From the NCBI GenBank assembly GCA_019638625.1, contig JAHBTK010000004.1, forward strand, positions 248,001 to 312,000: a DNA stretch of 64,000 bases. The letters run 5' to 3'. The notes below the pieces were generated by a model. It was not told the origin of the DNA. It made no database searches and saw nothing but the letters and a program-made list of their open reading frames with translations. Made by a program: the position numbers and the translations under genes. Shown piece after piece: positions 8,551-18,181 of the stretch (the first letter of the stretch is position 1; each line of letters opens with the position of its first letter). The DNA comes from Chitinophagaceae bacterium. Lineage in GTDB: Bacteria > Bacteroidota > Bacteroidia > Chitinophagales > Chitinophagaceae.

Positions 8551-10446
8551 TTGAAATATTTTGCAACATTTTGTTTATCCATTCTCCTTTTTTGCGGGAG
8601 GTTAAGCGCTGCGGCAGACAGTATTGTTTTTAACCCTGCAGCACCGGCAGTAGTCATGCGCCCTTATTTCGATATTGTAGAAGATGAAGCAGCCGTTTAT
8701 ACCCCCGACACCCTTTTTGCCGCCCCAGAGTTGTTTACCTCTATTTCAGGTTTTAAAGCGACAAAACCCGGCAATACTTTTTGGCTTTTCACCCGGATCC
8801 ATAGTACTGAAACAGCCGACGTCGTCCTGTCATTTAAGCATCTGACCTATGCTGACCTGTATATCATGCCCGATACACCGGGGGCCGCCCACATACACCG
8901 CCGCGCTGGCGCGTTCAGACCGGCGGAACAGCTCACCCACGGCGACAGTCGTTTTCATTTTCAACTCAAGCTGGAGGCAGGCGTTACCTACCGGGTACTT
9001 ATCCGCATCCTGCACACCAAGCAATACCAGCCGATATTCGATTTTAAGCTGGATGACCAGTATCGTTTTACACAAACCCAACGGCAGTGGGAAATGGTAG
9101 ATTTCTGGTTCCAGGGAGCCGGGCTACTATTGCTGTTGTATGTACTGGTCAGTTGGTTCACTACCCGTTATCGGCCCTACCTGTGGTTGACGATTTTTAT
9201 CACAGGTCTTATGCTGTATAATCTGGCCCTTGGCCGCTACCTGATCGACTGGCTTTTTCCTTCGCATCCATCTGCGGGTTGGCGGCTTACCATCCATTTT
9301 TTACACTTCGGTTTAGCCGGGCTGTATTTGCTGATACTGGATTTTTGGAGAGTGAAGGAAAAAAACATTTCATTGTACCGCTTCGGTAAACTGGTTTTAT
9401 ATGCTATTTTACTGCTCTCGGTCCTGTCTTTTCTCATCCATTATTATACTTCCAATTTTAAAATAATGAGCCAGGTCAACGGCTTTTTCCTGATTGTACA
9501 AGTAGCTTACCTGGTACGCCTGCTGCTTCTCTGGAAATCCTTTGACAAACAACAGCGTTTCCTGGCTTATGGTGTCATCGTTTACCTGGCGGTGGCGTTC
9601 TTTGTTACAGTAGCCCTCTTTGTTGTGGGAGAGCCTGTGTTCAGCCTGTTTTCGATACTATCAGGCAGTTTACTGATAACAGTAAGCCTGCTTTTCTTTA
9701 CTGGTATTAACGGTAAACTCTGGCAAAATGAAAAAGACAAGACTCTTTACCTGACGCAGCTTAACCAGTTACAGCAGCGACAAAACCAGCTTTTAGAGGC
9801 AAGCGTCACTAAACGCACTCATGAGCTCAACCGCCGGAACAAACATATAGAACTGCTGATGAATGAATTGAATCATCGCGTGAAAAACAACCTGCAACTG
9901 TTGTACAGCCTTAACATATTGCAACTGGCAGGCAGCAAGGATACTTACGCCGTCAGTGTGCTGAAGGATAATGTGGCTCGTATTAAAGCCATGATGCTGG
10001 TCAACGACAGGCTTAACCCCGGCAACAATATCGATAAAAAAACCATTTCGCCGGTAAGCTTTATTGTAGATATTGCCGAACACTCACAAAGAATGTTTGC
10101 CCGGCCGGAGCCGGTGGATATCAGCTTGCAGATAGATGACACATTAATTTTGGATGCACCCGCAGGGCTGTGCCTGGGGCTCATCGTCACCGAACTTCTT
10201 ACCAATTCTTATAAACATGCATTTTTCAACCAGCCGTTGCCGAAAATAAGTATTAAGATCCTGCGTAGCGATACACACTGGGAAATGCACTATCGCGACA
10301 ACGGCCAAGGTATCAGCCCTCTTCCTCCCGGTCATCAATTTGGTCTGACCCTTATTGCAGATCTCACCCGGCAGCTTAAAGGCCATTACAACATCGAACA
10401 GGATGAGGGTCTCCGTTATTTTTTCAACTTCCCTAACCTGATATAG
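8551..10446 (+). CDS. sensor histidine kinase (7TMR-DISM extracellular sensor, HisKA_2 type)
   Basis: 631-residue membrane kinase. An N-terminal signal peptide (about 1-21) precedes a 7TMR-DISM extracellular beta-domain (about 40-165), seven hydrophobic segments (about 185-390) and a coiled coil (NQLQQRQNQLLEASVTKR). The HisKA_2 dimerisation domain has the phosphoacceptor His442 in NELNHRVKNNLQLLYSL, and the HATPase_c domain has its N box in ELLTNSYKHAF and G box DNGQGIS. Start is TTG, chosen because it directly precedes the signal peptide and has AGAGGA upstream. The response regulator begins at the very next base after the stop, so they form one two-component operon. The extracellular domain suggests binding of a carbohydrate-like ligand (family knowledge). 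Confidence 0.93.
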   Translation: MKYFATFCLSILLFCGRLSAAADSIVFNPAAPAVVMRPYFDIVEDEAAVYTPDTLFAAPELFTSISGFKATKPGNTFWLFTRIHSTETADVVLSFKHLTYADLYIMPDTPGAAHIHRRAGAFRPAEQLTHGDSRFHFQLKLEAGVTYRVLIRILHTKQYQPIFDFKLDDQYRFTQTQRQWEMVDFWFQGAGLLLLLYVLVSWFTTRYRPYLWLTIFITGLMLYNLALGRYLIDWLFPSHPSAGWRLTIHFLHFGLAGLYLLILDFWRVKEKNISLYRFGKLVLYAILLLSVLSFLIHYYTSNFKIMSQVNGFFLIVQVAYLVRLLLLWKSFDKQQRFLAYGVIVYLAVAFFVTVALFVVGEPVFSLFSILSGSLLITVSLLFFTGINGKLWQNEKDKTLYLTQLNQLQQRQNQLLEASVTKRTHELNRRNKHIELLMNELNHRVKNNLQLLYSLNILQLAGSKDTYAVSVLKDNVARIKAMMLVNDRLNPGNNIDKKTISPVSFIVDIAEHSQRMFARPEPVDISLQIDDTLILDAPAGLCLGLIVTELLTNSYKHAFFNQPLPKISIKILRSDTHWEMHYRDNGQGISPLPPGHQFGLTLIADLTRQLKGHYNIEQDEGLRYFFNFPNLI

Positions 10447-11055
10447 ATGCGCATACTTATTATAGAAGATGAAATTATTATCGCTCGATTCATCGAGCAG
10501 CAACTCATCGCCAATTTTGATTGCAGCACGGCAGTTGCCCTTAACCAACAGGAAGCTGTAGATACCCTGCCTGTATTTTTACCCCACCTTATTCTATGCG
10601 ATATTAACCTCAAAGAGGAAAAAGACGGTATTACGCTGGTAGATACCCTGCGGCAACAATATGCATTTGAAGTGATTTTTATTACTTCGTACCAATCGAA
10701 GGCTATTATTGAAAGGGCCTTACAATACCAACCTCTAAATTACGTGATTAAACCGGCTGATGAAGCGGCTATTTTTGCTGCCTTAAAACTGGCCTGGCCG
10801 ATTGTTGCCGGCAACCCTACATTAGGTAAACTACAGGAACGCATCCCTTTTGACCGGTTACTCAGTTCTACGGAACGAAAAATTGTTCAGTTTATTCTGC
10901 AACGTAAAACAACCCGCGAAATAGCTGCCATGCTGTTTTTAAGCCCCTATACGATCAAAAATCATCGTCACAGTATTTGCCGTAAACTCGGCTTAAAAGA
11001 TGGCAATAATGCTCTGCTGAAATGGGCCCTTCAGTATAAAGAATTACTGAGATAA
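10447..11055 (+). CDS. LuxR-family response regulator
   Basis: 202-residue transcription factor partner of the preceding kinase. The receiver domain occupies about residues 1-118, with acidic pocket IEDE and phosphoacceptor Asp52 in LILCDINLKEE; the conserved Lys is in NYVIKPADE. A LuxR/NarL helix-turn-helix follows (TTREIAAMLFLSPYTIKNH, then RKLGLKDGNNALLKWAL). The ATG abuts the kinase TAG with no gap, so translation is probably coupled. Targets are not evident; the palindromes upstream of the kinase are candidates only by position. Confidence 0.94.
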   Translation: MRILIIEDEIIIARFIEQQLIANFDCSTAVALNQQEAVDTLPVFLPHLILCDINLKEEKDGITLVDTLRQQYAFEVIFITSYQSKAIIERALQYQPLNYVIKPADEAAIFAALKLAWPIVAGNPTLGKLQERIPFDRLLSSTERKIVQFILQRKTTREIAAMLFLSPYTIKNHRHSICRKLGLKDGNNALLKWALQYKELLR

Positions 11056-11230
11056 ATTCCCGTCACTTTTAATAAAGGGTTGCCGGTGCGATTTCATAAA
11101 CTACTATATGCTACCCCCTGAACAAATAATAATGCCCAATAGATCAACTCATACTCCTCCATCTAACCATCATTCAGCCGACTTTTAATTCAGCAGGTAA
11201 TCGTCTTTAGGTATTCATCACCCATCATAT

Positions 11231-11965
11231 CTACATCCTCTGTTTCATCGCCTCATACAGGATAATACCGGCGGCTACAGATACATTAAAAGAGTCAAAA
11301 TTGCCGGCGATGGGAATACTGAAGTGCTCGTCTGAAGCTTTGCGTAAAAAGGACTGTACTCCTCTTTCCTCACTCCCCATAATAATACAACAAGGCGCTG
11401 CAAAATTAGTTTCATATACTTTTTTGCTCGCTTTCATTTCCGAACAAACTACCCGGATTCCATTCAAATGAAGAGTATCCACTGCCTGCGCCAGGCTGTT
11501 AACCCGGGATATGTATATCTTATCCAGCGCCCCTGCTGACGATTTCATGGTTTCTTCATTCAGCGCCCCCACCCCTTTGTCGGGTATAACAATAGCCTGT
11601 GCTCCGCAACACACTGCCGTCCGGGCGATAGCGCCAATATTCCGGATATCCGTCACTCCGTCCAGCATCACAAATAATGGCACCTGCCCCTCTCCCACTA
11701 CATGGTCAATAATCTGTTGCAGGTCGGTGTATTGCACAACGGCTGCCACCGCTACCACCCCCTGGTGATTCAGTCTGGTAAATCCGTTCAGTTTTTCCAC
11801 AGGTACCATCTGTACAGGGATATTACGGTCACGTGCCAACTGGCGTATCCGTGGTATGGCATCGCCGGAAATATTTTTATGCAGGAAGATCTTGTCGATT
11901 GCCCTGCCTGCTTCTATAGCTTCGATCAACGGCTGCCGCCCGATTATAAGTGCTGACTTTTTCAA
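11231..11965 (-). CDS. rlmB: 23S rRNA (guanosine-2'-O)-methyltransferase RlmB, SpoU/TrmH family
   Basis: Transfers a methyl group from SAM to the ribose 2'-O of a guanosine in 23S rRNA (G2251 in E. coli). The 244-residue protein has an N-terminal substrate-binding domain (LIIGRQPLIEAIEAGRAIDK) and a trefoil-knot SpoU domain with three motifs: NIGAIARTAVCCGAQAIVIP, IIMGSEERGV and FSIPIAGNFDSFNVSVAAGI. It follows the Nudix gene with a 10-base gap on the same strand, so probably cotranscribed. The exact modified position is by analogy; another SpoU specificity is possible. Confidence 0.9.
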   Translation of the reverse strand: MKKSALIIGRQPLIEAIEAGRAIDKIFLHKNISGDAIPRIRQLARDRNIPVQMVPVEKLNGFTRLNHQGVVAVAAVVQYTDLQQIIDHVVGEGQVPLFVMLDGVTDIRNIGAIARTAVCCGAQAIVIPDKGVGALNEETMKSSAGALDKIYISRVNSLAQAVDTLHLNGIRVVCSEMKASKKVYETNFAAPCCIIMGSEERGVQSFLRKASDEHFSIPIAGNFDSFNVSVAAGIILYEAMKQRM

Positions 11966-11975
11966 TTAGCCCGGT

Positions 11976-12533
11976 TTAAATTAAAGAATGTTCCAGCAAG
12001 TAATTTACCTTCAAAATAGTTACCATAGACAGCGAGTCTGTTATCTCCCCATTCATTACCATATCAAATGCTTCTCTGAAAGGGAGCTTCCGGATTACAA
12101 GCTGCTCGGTTTCTTCCGGTTCCGCCTCATGATACGATAACCCGGTTGCCAGAAAGCTGATACCCCATTCATCACTCACGGAATTGGACAGGTGAATATC
12201 CAGCAACTTCTTCCAGTGTTTTGCCTTTAAACCCGTTTCTTCCAGCAGTTCTCTTTGCGCGGAAATTAAAGGGTCGATATTTTTATCGCCTCCGCCCTCC
12301 GGTATTTCCCAGCTATAGGTGTCTATAGGAAATCGGTACTGCCCCACCAGCCAGGTATTGCCATCCTCATCTAATGGCAGTATTCCTATTGCCAGGTTTT
12401 TATAACTTACTTTTCCATAAATACCCGGTCCGCCTGAGGGATTAATGACACCATATTCGGTTACCTGTATCCAGGGGTTATCATATACCTGCTTTTCCGT
12501 TTTGATCTGCCAGGGGTTTTTATGCTCCGTCAT
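11976..12533 (-). CDS. NUDIX hydrolase, ADP-ribose pyrophosphatase-like
   Basis: 185-residue hydrolase of nucleoside diphosphate derivatives. The Nudix box is recognisable (SAQRELLEETGL preceded by IPEGGGDK), but the Glu normally eight residues before the REL motif is Ile, with Asp next to it, so this box deviates from the consensus. The upstream part (YSWEIPEGGG) resembles ADP-ribose and GDP-sugar pyrophosphatases. An in-frame ATG at 12551 would start within a -7 promoter box (TATATTTG), so the later ATG is preferred. It sits between the metK terminator and rlmB. Confidence 0.85.
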   Translation of the reverse strand: MTEHKNPWQIKTEKQVYDNPWIQVTEYGVINPSGGPGIYGKVSYKNLAIGILPLDEDGNTWLVGQYRFPIDTYSWEIPEGGGDKNIDPLISAQRELLEETGLKAKHWKKLLDIHLSNSVSDEWGISFLATGLSYHEAEPEETEQLVIRKLPFREAFDMVMNGEITDSLSMVTILKVNYLLEHSLI

Positions 12534-12550
12534 ATTGCATTTTAATACCA

Positions 12551-12558
12551 CAAATATA
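12551..12558 (-). promoter_or_regulatory. -7 box TATATTTG for Nudix-rlmB
   Basis: On the minus strand TATATTTG matches the Bacteroidota TANNTTTG consensus. It lies 18 bases upstream of the chosen Nudix start and overlaps the T-rich end of the metK terminator. Confidence 0.4.
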
Positions 12559-12585
12559 AAACCCGCAGCTCATCAACTGCGGGTT
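12555..12585 (-). terminator. metK terminator
   Basis: Read on the minus strand, AACCCGCAG (12585-12577) pairs exactly with CTGCGGGTT (12568-12560) around an eight-base loop and continues TTTTATATTTG. It starts 22 bases after the metK stop. Confidence 0.7.
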
Positions 12586-12607
12586 CTGTAATATTAATAC
12601 ATTCCGG

Positions 12608-13861
12608 TTATTTTATTCCAAATGCTTTTTTCACCTCTTTTACCTTATCCAGCTTTTCCCAGGTAAACAATTCCACTTTTACTTTCTTTTCTTTGCCCTC
12701 AGGACTTTTAAAGGTTTTGGTCACTATTACCGGCTTCCGGCCCATATGACCATATGCCGCTGTCTCGCTGTAAATGGGGTTGCGCAGCTTCAATCTCTTT
12801 TCAATAAAGTAGGGACGCATATCAAAAATATCCTCCACTATTTTACTGATCTGCCCATCGGTCAGGTTTACATTTGCCGTACCGAAAGTATTTACGTTGA
12901 TGCTGGTTGGTTTTGCCACGCCAATAGCATAGGACACCTGTACCAACGCTTCTTTTGCCACTCCTGCAGCCACCAGGTTTTTGGCGATATGCCTTGTGGC
13001 ATAGGCCGCCGACCTGTCCACTTTAGAAGGGTCCTTACCACTGAAAGCTCCGCCGCCATGAGCACCTTTGCCGCCGTATGTGTCCACTATTATTTTTCTA
13101 CCGGTCAGCCCGGTATCACCATGCGGTCCGCCGATTACAAATTTACCGGTAGGGTTAATATGATACTTGATCTTATCGTTGAAGAGTTTCGCGTATTTCT
13201 TATACTTTGCTTTTACCCTTGGAATCAGAATATTGATGATGTCTTTTTTTATTTTATCCAGCATCCTGGCTTCATTATCAAAATCATCATGCTGGGTAGA
13301 TACCACGATTGCATCGATTCTTACAGGATTGTTATTATCATCATATTCCAGCGTTACCTGGCTTTTAGCGTCGGGACGCAGGTACTTTATCTGTTTGTTT
13401 TCTCTTCTCAAAGCCGACAGCTCAATGAGAATTTTATGCGCCAGGTCCAGAGCCAGCGGCATATAATCTTCTGTTTCGTTGGTAGCATACCCAAACATCA
13501 TCCCCTGGTCGCCCGCGCCCTGCTCTTCTTTCTTCTTCCGGTCTACGCCCTGGTTGATATCTGCTGATTGTTCGTGTATGGCAGACAACACCCCGCAGGA
13601 ACTTGCTTCAAACATGTATTCACTTTTGGTATAACCAATCTTACGAATAACTCCACGGGCGATCTCCTGAACATCCAGGTAGGCTTTGGACTTTACCTCT
13701 CCGGCCAACACCACCTGCCCGGTGGTTACCAATGTTTCACAAGCTACTTTACTATCAGGGTCGAATGCTAAAAAGTTGTCGATCAATGCGTCGGATATCT
13801 GATCCGCAACTTTGTCCGGGTGTCCTTCAGATACACTCTCGGAAGTAAATAAATAAGGCAT
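12608..13861 (-). CDS. metK: S-adenosylmethionine synthetase (methionine adenosyltransferase)
   Basis: Makes SAM from ATP and methionine in the cytoplasm. The 417-residue protein shows all three MetK domains and signatures: [20 protein letters not shown] at the N-terminus, the ATP-binding [16 protein letters not shown], and the P-loop-like [19 protein letters not shown] near residue 270. SAM made here feeds several enzymes nearby (RlmB, QueA). Its own promoter box (TATCTTTG, 13898-13891) and terminator indicate a single-gene transcript. Confidence 0.97.
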   Translation of the reverse strand: MPYLFTSESVSEGHPDKVADQISDALIDNFLAFDPDSKVACETLVTTGQVVLAGEVKSKAYLDVQEIARGVIRKIGYTKSEYMFEASSCGVLSAIHEQSADINQGVDRKKKEEQGAGDQGMMFGYATNETEDYMPLALDLAHKILIELSALRRENKQIKYLRPDAKSQVTLEYDDNNNPVRIDAIVVSTQHDDFDNEARMLDKIKKDIINILIPRVKAKYKKYAKLFNDKIKYHINPTGKFVIGGPHGDTGLTGRKIIVDTYGGKGAHGGGAFSGKDPSKVDRSAAYATRHIAKNLVAAGVAKEALVQVSYAIGVAKPTSINVNTFGTANVNLTDGQISKIVEDIFDMRPYFIEKRLKLRNPIYSETAAYGHMGRKPVIVTKTFKSPEGKEKKVKVELFTWEKLDKVKEVKKAFGIK

Positions 13862-13890
13862 CAGTACGAGTTGTTGTTTTATTATGCCGG

Positions 13891-13898
13891 CAAAGATA
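13891..13898 (-). promoter_or_regulatory. -7 box TATCTTTG for metK
   Basis: Matches the Bacteroidota TANNTTTG consensus on the minus strand, 30 bases upstream of the metK ATG, and lies in the gap after the DUF4270 gene. Confidence 0.5.
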
Positions 13899-13908
13899 TA
13901 GCAGATAG

Positions 13909-15381
13909 CTAAATTTTTGAATAAATAATCCGCACAGTCATCGATTGCGGACCTGTACCCCCACCATATATAACCGACCGCCCCTTGGAAACATAGGAAT
14001 TAACCGGAATCCAGAGTCTGTTGGTTGAAATGATACCCCGAACGGTTCCACTGCTGAATACATAATGATCTACCGCAGCCTTGGGAGCATATAACCGGAA
14101 AGCGTAGTTGTAATCTCCTCTTGTAACCATACTCTGAACATAACGGGTGAGGTTAAAAAAGAAACGGTCATTTTTCAGGAATCCGCCGAAGCTGTTGACA
14201 TCGTATTCCAACGTGCTGCTATTGTACAAAAAATCTTCCTGCACCGTAAGGAACCTGTTGTTTGCACTGTCTATCAAATCCAGGAACAACCGATCGGGAT
14301 CGTTGAATATTTCGCTTCCAGGCGCGCCTGCAGGCACAAATGATAATTCGGCCCTGTGAATGATCCTGTTATTCAATGCCTTCAGACCAGGCACTCTCAA
14401 TAAAGCGAATGATCCGGGGGAAGACTGAATAAGCAACTTCTCGGGACCTTCAACCGGAGTTGTCAAACTCAGGTCAGCATATTCGTGCGCCGGTGTGCGT
14501 TCGATTATGTTGGCTGAAAATGCCCTGGTTACGCTGGAAGAAGTATAAAACGGCACAAAGTCGGTAGTAAGGGTATCTACCACCCCGTTCCTCATCACCC
14601 GAAAATAAAAAGTCAGTCTGGTATTTTCTCCCGCCGGGTTAAAATACCCAAGAGCGGAATTAGTGGAAGTGCCGCCGGCGTCTACCCGGATAGCCAGTCC
14701 GTTAAAGGCTTTCTGAAAGGCCGAATCCCGGCTTGTACTGGGATAAACAGTTGTATCATAACCGGCAAACCGCAGCCCGAGAGCAGGGTCAATCGGTAAC
14801 CGCAATACATTACTTACGTTTTGAGTATCCTGTTTTACCACGATCATCTTTTCATCATCAAATTGCGAAAAGTTTACAATACTGCCTGCCAGGTCCGGTC
14901 CGGTAGTATTAAAATGAGGATGATTGATCTGATATCCCAGGGAATCTTTAAATAACGGGTCACTTACTTCAAATACACTTATTTTCTGATTAGAGGTACT
15001 GTCTCCAAATACGGCTCCGGCATATGCCAGGCTCAGCACTGCGGAATCGATGCCAACAACACTATCCAGGGAGATAAACGGGTTACGGTTTAGCGAGTTG
15101 GGGGCCAACGCCAGGTATATCTGCGCATCGGTTTTCCCAAATACCGGGTCGTCTTCTATCAGCCCCAGGGCGTGTGGTTCGTAGAGGCTTATGGTAGTGG
15201 AGTCATCAAACAAAAAATTATCTGCATATACCCTCAGTGTAGTGTCGAAAGTGTGAATGTTATCAATTGCCGGTAGAAGATCGGTGCCTATATCAGTGGG
15301 ATTAATTTTGGTACATCTAATAAACTGAGTACTGATCAAAAACAATACAGCAACTCCAAGCAGTAACGGCTTCAACTTCAC
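13909..15381 (-). CDS. DUF4270 domain-containing lipoprotein
   Basis: 490-residue probable outer-membrane lipoprotein of unknown function. The N-terminus [20 protein letters not shown] leads to a Cys at about residue 23 ([19 protein letters not shown]), consistent with lipidation. The IGTDLLP motif just after the Cys, then TTTDF and [14 protein letters not shown], are typical of DUF4270. The gene follows the GT5-domain gene by 52 bases on the same strand and is probably in its operon; this order next to panC recurs in the phylum (family knowledge). Confidence 0.85.
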   Translation of the reverse strand: MKLKPLLLGVAVLFLISTQFIRCTKINPTDIGTDLLPAIDNIHTFDTTLRVYADNFLFDDSTTISLYEPHALGLIEDDPVFGKTDAQIYLALAPNSLNRNPFISLDSVVGIDSAVLSLAYAGAVFGDSTSNQKISVFEVSDPLFKDSLGYQINHPHFNTTGPDLAGSIVNFSQFDDEKMIVVKQDTQNVSNVLRLPIDPALGLRFAGYDTTVYPSTSRDSAFQKAFNGLAIRVDAGGTSTNSALGYFNPAGENTRLTFYFRVMRNGVVDTLTTDFVPFYTSSSVTRAFSANIIERTPAHEYADLSLTTPVEGPEKLLIQSSPGSFALLRVPGLKALNNRIIHRAELSFVPAGAPGSEIFNDPDRLFLDLIDSANNRFLTVQEDFLYNSSTLEYDVNSFGGFLKNDRFFFNLTRYVQSMVTRGDYNYAFRLYAPKAAVDHYVFSSGTVRGIISTNRLWIPVNSYVSKGRSVIYGGGTGPQSMTVRIIYSKI

Positions 15382-15433
15382 CTGATGTTATTTTAATAGA
15401 GGGGTTATAATAAGGTACTCAATTACCAGAATA

Positions 15434-16249
15434 TTACTTCTGTGCAAGGTCGTTATACAATTGTAAATAGTCTGTTAAATCTGAATCGGCGTTAAAGGGC
15501 AATACTTTCTTTCCTTTCACTTTTGCAAACTCTTCCAAAAGCTTTTTCTCCACTTTGGCAGCACCAAAAGTAATGGCATCCGCGTAAGTGGCCCCTCCCC
15601 TGAACATGGCAGTATTGTTATTCTCCTTGAACGGCTCCATATCTTTCTCCTTTATGGAAGAGTGGATGATCGCTTTCTTGATAAAGTCGGAAACTATTTT
15701 CTCTTTGAAAGAATTCTGACCGATGGTATATACAATCTTGCTGTTGCTGAATACCGGGTCTTTTTTATAGGCCGTTTTAATATAGAGGGGGATCAGCCCT
15801 GTCATCCAGCCGCTGCAATGGATAATGTCCGGCGGCCATCCGAATTTCTTAACAGTTTCCAAAGCGCCCTTACAGTAAAAAATGGTCCGCAACCAGTTGT
15901 CGTCAAACCATTCTTCGTTTTCGTCGGCAAATATAAATTTTCTTTTAAAGAGGTCTTCGTTATCCAGAAAGTAAATCTGAAGCCTTGCATTGGGCAACGA
16001 TGCTACCTTGATCTGCAAAGGATAATCTTCATTGTCGACAGAAACATTTATACCCGATAACCTTACCACTTCGTGAAGCCTGTGTCTTCTCTCATTGATC
16101 ACTCCAAAACGGGGCATAATACAACGAACCTCATAACCACTATCGTTAGATTTTATTGCCAACCTGTTTACTACTTCGGAAAACTCTGTTAATTCCAGGT
16201 AAGGAGACATCTCATTGGCAATAAATAGAATTCGTTTTTTTGTCGACAT
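15434..16249 (-). CDS. glycogen/starch synthase catalytic (GT5) domain protein
   Basis: 271-residue protein matching only the N-terminal GT5 domain of ADP-glucose glycogen synthases: MSTKKRILFIANEMSPYLEL, then DIIHCSGWMTGLIPLYIKT, where full-length enzymes have the conserved HxHDW-type loop. A normal synthase of about 480 residues also has a C-terminal GT1 domain; this one stops after the first half, with no frameshifted remainder downstream. The frame continues upstream to 16552, but that would overlap panC; the ATG at 16249 matches the family and follows a TACCTTTG box. Function as a synthase is uncertain without the second domain. Confidence 0.8.
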   Translation of the reverse strand: MSTKKRILFIANEMSPYLELTEFSEVVNRLAIKSNDSGYEVRCIMPRFGVINERRHRLHEVVRLSGINVSVDNEDYPLQIKVASLPNARLQIYFLDNEDLFKRKFIFADENEEWFDDNWLRTIFYCKGALETVKKFGWPPDIIHCSGWMTGLIPLYIKTAYKKDPVFSNSKIVYTIGQNSFKEKIVSDFIKKAIIHSSIKEKDMEPFKENNNTAMFRGGATYADAITFGAAKVEKKLLEEFAKVKGKKVLPFNADSDLTDYLQLYNDLAQK

Positions 16250-16297
16250 TTTCCGTTTTTTGTTAGATAATAAATTATTCAAATAGCAGAAAGGCTG

Positions 16298-16305
16298 CAA
16301 AGGTA
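16298..16305 (-). promoter_or_regulatory. -7 box TACCTTTG for the GT5/DUF4270 operon
   Basis: Minus-strand match to TANNTTTG, 48 bases before the GT5-domain ATG, within the divergent region shared with panC. Confidence 0.45.
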
Positions 16306-16364
16306 AGATTTTTTTGCCTAACCTTAGTCTGCTATTGATTGGATTTACTACTTTTAACGCCATT

Positions 16365-17222
16365 ATGCTTATTTTCAAGCGTGCCTCCGACATCAGGAAA
16401 TACCTGCAAAAACAGGCGTCAAACGGCATAGCCATCGGCTTTGTACCTACTATGGGGGCGCTGCACCCGGGGCATATTTCCTTGGTCACTAAAGCCAGGG
16501 CGGAAACTAACTGTGTGGTTTGCAGCATATTTGTAAACCCCACCCAATTCAATGACCCGGAAGATTACCAAAAATACCCGGTTGCCATAGAGCAGGATAT
16601 CTACCTGCTGGAAAAAGCAGGATGTGACATACTGTTTCTGCCTTCCGTGGCTGAAATGTACTCGGATGGCGCCGGCGACCTCCCCCACTATGAAATTGGC
16701 TACCTGGAAACGGTTTTGGAAGGAGCCTACCGGCCAGGGCATTTCCAGGGGGTATGCCAGGTAGTTCACCGGCTGCTGGATATTGTTATCCCCCGGAAGC
16801 TTTTTATGGGGCAAAAAGATTACCAGCAATGTATGGTTATACGCAAACTATTAGCCCTTACAGGCAGCAATACAGAGCTGATCATAAGTGAAACCCTGCG
16901 CGAACCCGACGGGCTGGCTATGAGCAGCCGGAATATGCGCCTGAATGAAGATGAGCGAAAGCTGGCAACGGGAATATTTGAAGCCTTATCTTTTATAAAC
17001 GTACATATTCAACCGGGGGATCTTTCCGCTTTACTTTCCAAAGCCCGTGAAATATTGCTGGAAAAAGGCCTGCAGCCCGACTATATAGTGGTGGCAGACG
17101 CCGGCAACCTGCAAGTAATTGATACCTGGAACGGCGCTACTCCAATTGTTGCTTTAGCTGCCGCCTATATGGGGAAAATCAGGTTAATTGATAATTTAAT
17201 TTTACGGCTTAATTTTGCGTGA
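16365..17222 (+). CDS. panC: pantothenate synthetase
   Basis: Condenses pantoate with beta-alanine using ATP in vitamin B5 synthesis. Adenylyltransferase signatures are clear: [16 protein letters not shown] (HxGH), [38 protein letters not shown] and AMSSRNMRL. The ATG giving [14 protein letters not shown] yields 285 residues, the usual length; an upstream ATG at 16314 would add 17 unrelated residues. Its last bases touch the panD region, so panC and panD, which supplies the beta-alanine, are one operon. Confidence 0.95.
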   Translation: MLIFKRASDIRKYLQKQASNGIAIGFVPTMGALHPGHISLVTKARAETNCVVCSIFVNPTQFNDPEDYQKYPVAIEQDIYLLEKAGCDILFLPSVAEMYSDGAGDLPHYEIGYLETVLEGAYRPGHFQGVCQVVHRLLDIVIPRKLFMGQKDYQQCMVIRKLLALTGSNTELIISETLREPDGLAMSSRNMRLNEDERKLATGIFEALSFINVHIQPGDLSALLSKAREILLEKGLQPDYIVVADAGNLQVIDTWNGATPIVALAAAYMGKIRLIDNLILRLNFA

Positions 17223-17224
17223 TT

Positions 17225-17569
17225 ATGCGTATCGAAATATTAAAGTCCAAAATACACAGGGCTACCATCACGGAGGCCAACCTGAATTATGTGGGAAGCC
17301 TTACCCTGGATGCACAGTTAATGGAAGCCGCCAACCTGATAGAAAATGAAAAGGTGCAGATAGTGAACGTCAATAACGGGGCCCGGATAGAAACTTACCT
17401 TATCAAGGGTAAACCCGGTTCCGGAGTTTGCTGTCTCAATGGCCCGGCTGCCCGGCAGGGGGCTGTGGGAGATACAGTGATCATTATTTCCTATGGTTCC
17501 ATGCAATTTGAAGAAGCAAAAAAATTTAAACCCAGTATTGTTTTTCCGAAAGAAGGAAACAAACTATAA
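17225..17569 (+). CDS. panD: aspartate 1-decarboxylase (pyruvoyl enzyme precursor)
   Basis: Decarboxylates aspartate to beta-alanine for pantothenate. With the ATG chosen here the self-cleavage site is Gly24-Ser25 (NYVGSLTLD), exactly as in E. coli PanD; a GTG at 17219 would overlap the panC stop and shift this numbering. Other family motifs are [18 protein letters not shown] and [15 protein letters not shown]. The 114-residue product is slightly short of the usual length. It begins two bases after panC. Confidence 0.95.
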   Translation: MRIEILKSKIHRATITEANLNYVGSLTLDAQLMEAANLIENEKVQIVNVNNGARIETYLIKGKPGSGVCCLNGPAARQGAVGDTVIIISYGSMQFEEAKKFKPSIVFPKEGNKL

Positions 17570-17609
17570 GCCACCTGTAGCCTGAGTTGCCGTAACCAAA
17601 ACTCGTTGT

Positions 17610-18101
17610 ATGAAATATACGGATACTGTTCAACGAAAGCTGTTGTCCCCCGACGATTTGAAACGCCAGGTGAAACGCTGGAAACTCCTCCAGAAAAAAA
17701 TAGTTTTCACCAATGGGTGCTTCGACATTTTACACAACGGTCACCTGGAAATCCTGTCCAAAGCGGCTGAAAGCGGCGATATACTGATCGTGGGGGTTAA
17801 CTCCGACAGATCCGTGAGAAAATTAAAAGGCGACTCACGTCCCGTTAACAATGAACAGTTCCGGGCAACCATGCTGGCCTCCATGATAATTGTAGACGGG
17901 GTAACCGTTTTTGAAGAAGAAACTCCTCTGAACCTGATACAGGAAATAGAGCCCGATGTACTGGTGAAAGGAGGCGATTATAGCATTGAACAAATTGTGG
18001 GCGCCGAAGAAGTGATCAAATCGGGAGGCGAAGTAAAAGTGGTTCCCTATGTAAAAGGGTTTTCTACCACTTCCCTGATAGCCAAAATTCAAAGCCTGTA
18101 A
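17610..18101 (+). CDS. rfaE2: D-glycero-beta-D-manno-heptose 1-phosphate adenylyltransferase
   Basis: Activates heptose 1-phosphate to ADP-heptose for the LPS core; equivalent to the C-terminal half of E. coli HldE. The 163-residue protein has the nucleotidyltransferase motifs FTNGCFDILHNGHLEIL (HxGH), VGVNSDRSVRKLKGDSRPVN and VLVKGGDYSIEQIVGAE, which is specific to RfaE domain II, and FSTTSLIAKI at the end. No kinase domain is attached, as in other Bacteroidota with separate rfaE1. It lies 40 bases after panD and ends at a bidirectional terminator. Confidence 0.93.
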   Translation: MKYTDTVQRKLLSPDDLKRQVKRWKLLQKKIVFTNGCFDILHNGHLEILSKAAESGDILIVGVNSDRSVRKLKGDSRPVNNEQFRATMLASMIIVDGVTVFEEETPLNLIQEIEPDVLVKGGDYSIEQIVGAEEVIKSGGEVKVVPYVKGFSTTSLIAKIQSL

Positions 18102-18123
18102 TTGTCCTTACGGGATAAAACAA

Positions 18124-18150
18124 TAAAAGCGCAAACCTGTCGCGCTTTTA
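18124..18150. terminator. bidirectional terminator between rfaE2 and queA
   Basis: TAAAAGCGC (18124-18132) pairs with GCGCTTTTA (18142-18150) around a nine-base loop. The A-rich left arm and T-rich right arm let it serve both converging genes. Confidence 0.7.
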
Positions 18151-18181
18151 TAATATCGTAGCCATCCAAACCCGTTGGCTT

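Noticed and set aside
12746..13567. 273-codon open frame antisense to metK
   Set aside because: Complete overlap with metK and a low-complexity aromatic/Cys-rich product; a shadow of the conserved gene.
16250..16552. 101-residue N-terminal extension of the GT5-domain protein
   Set aside because: The extension overlaps panC antisense and has no similarity to glycogen synthases; the internal ATG fits the family and promoter.
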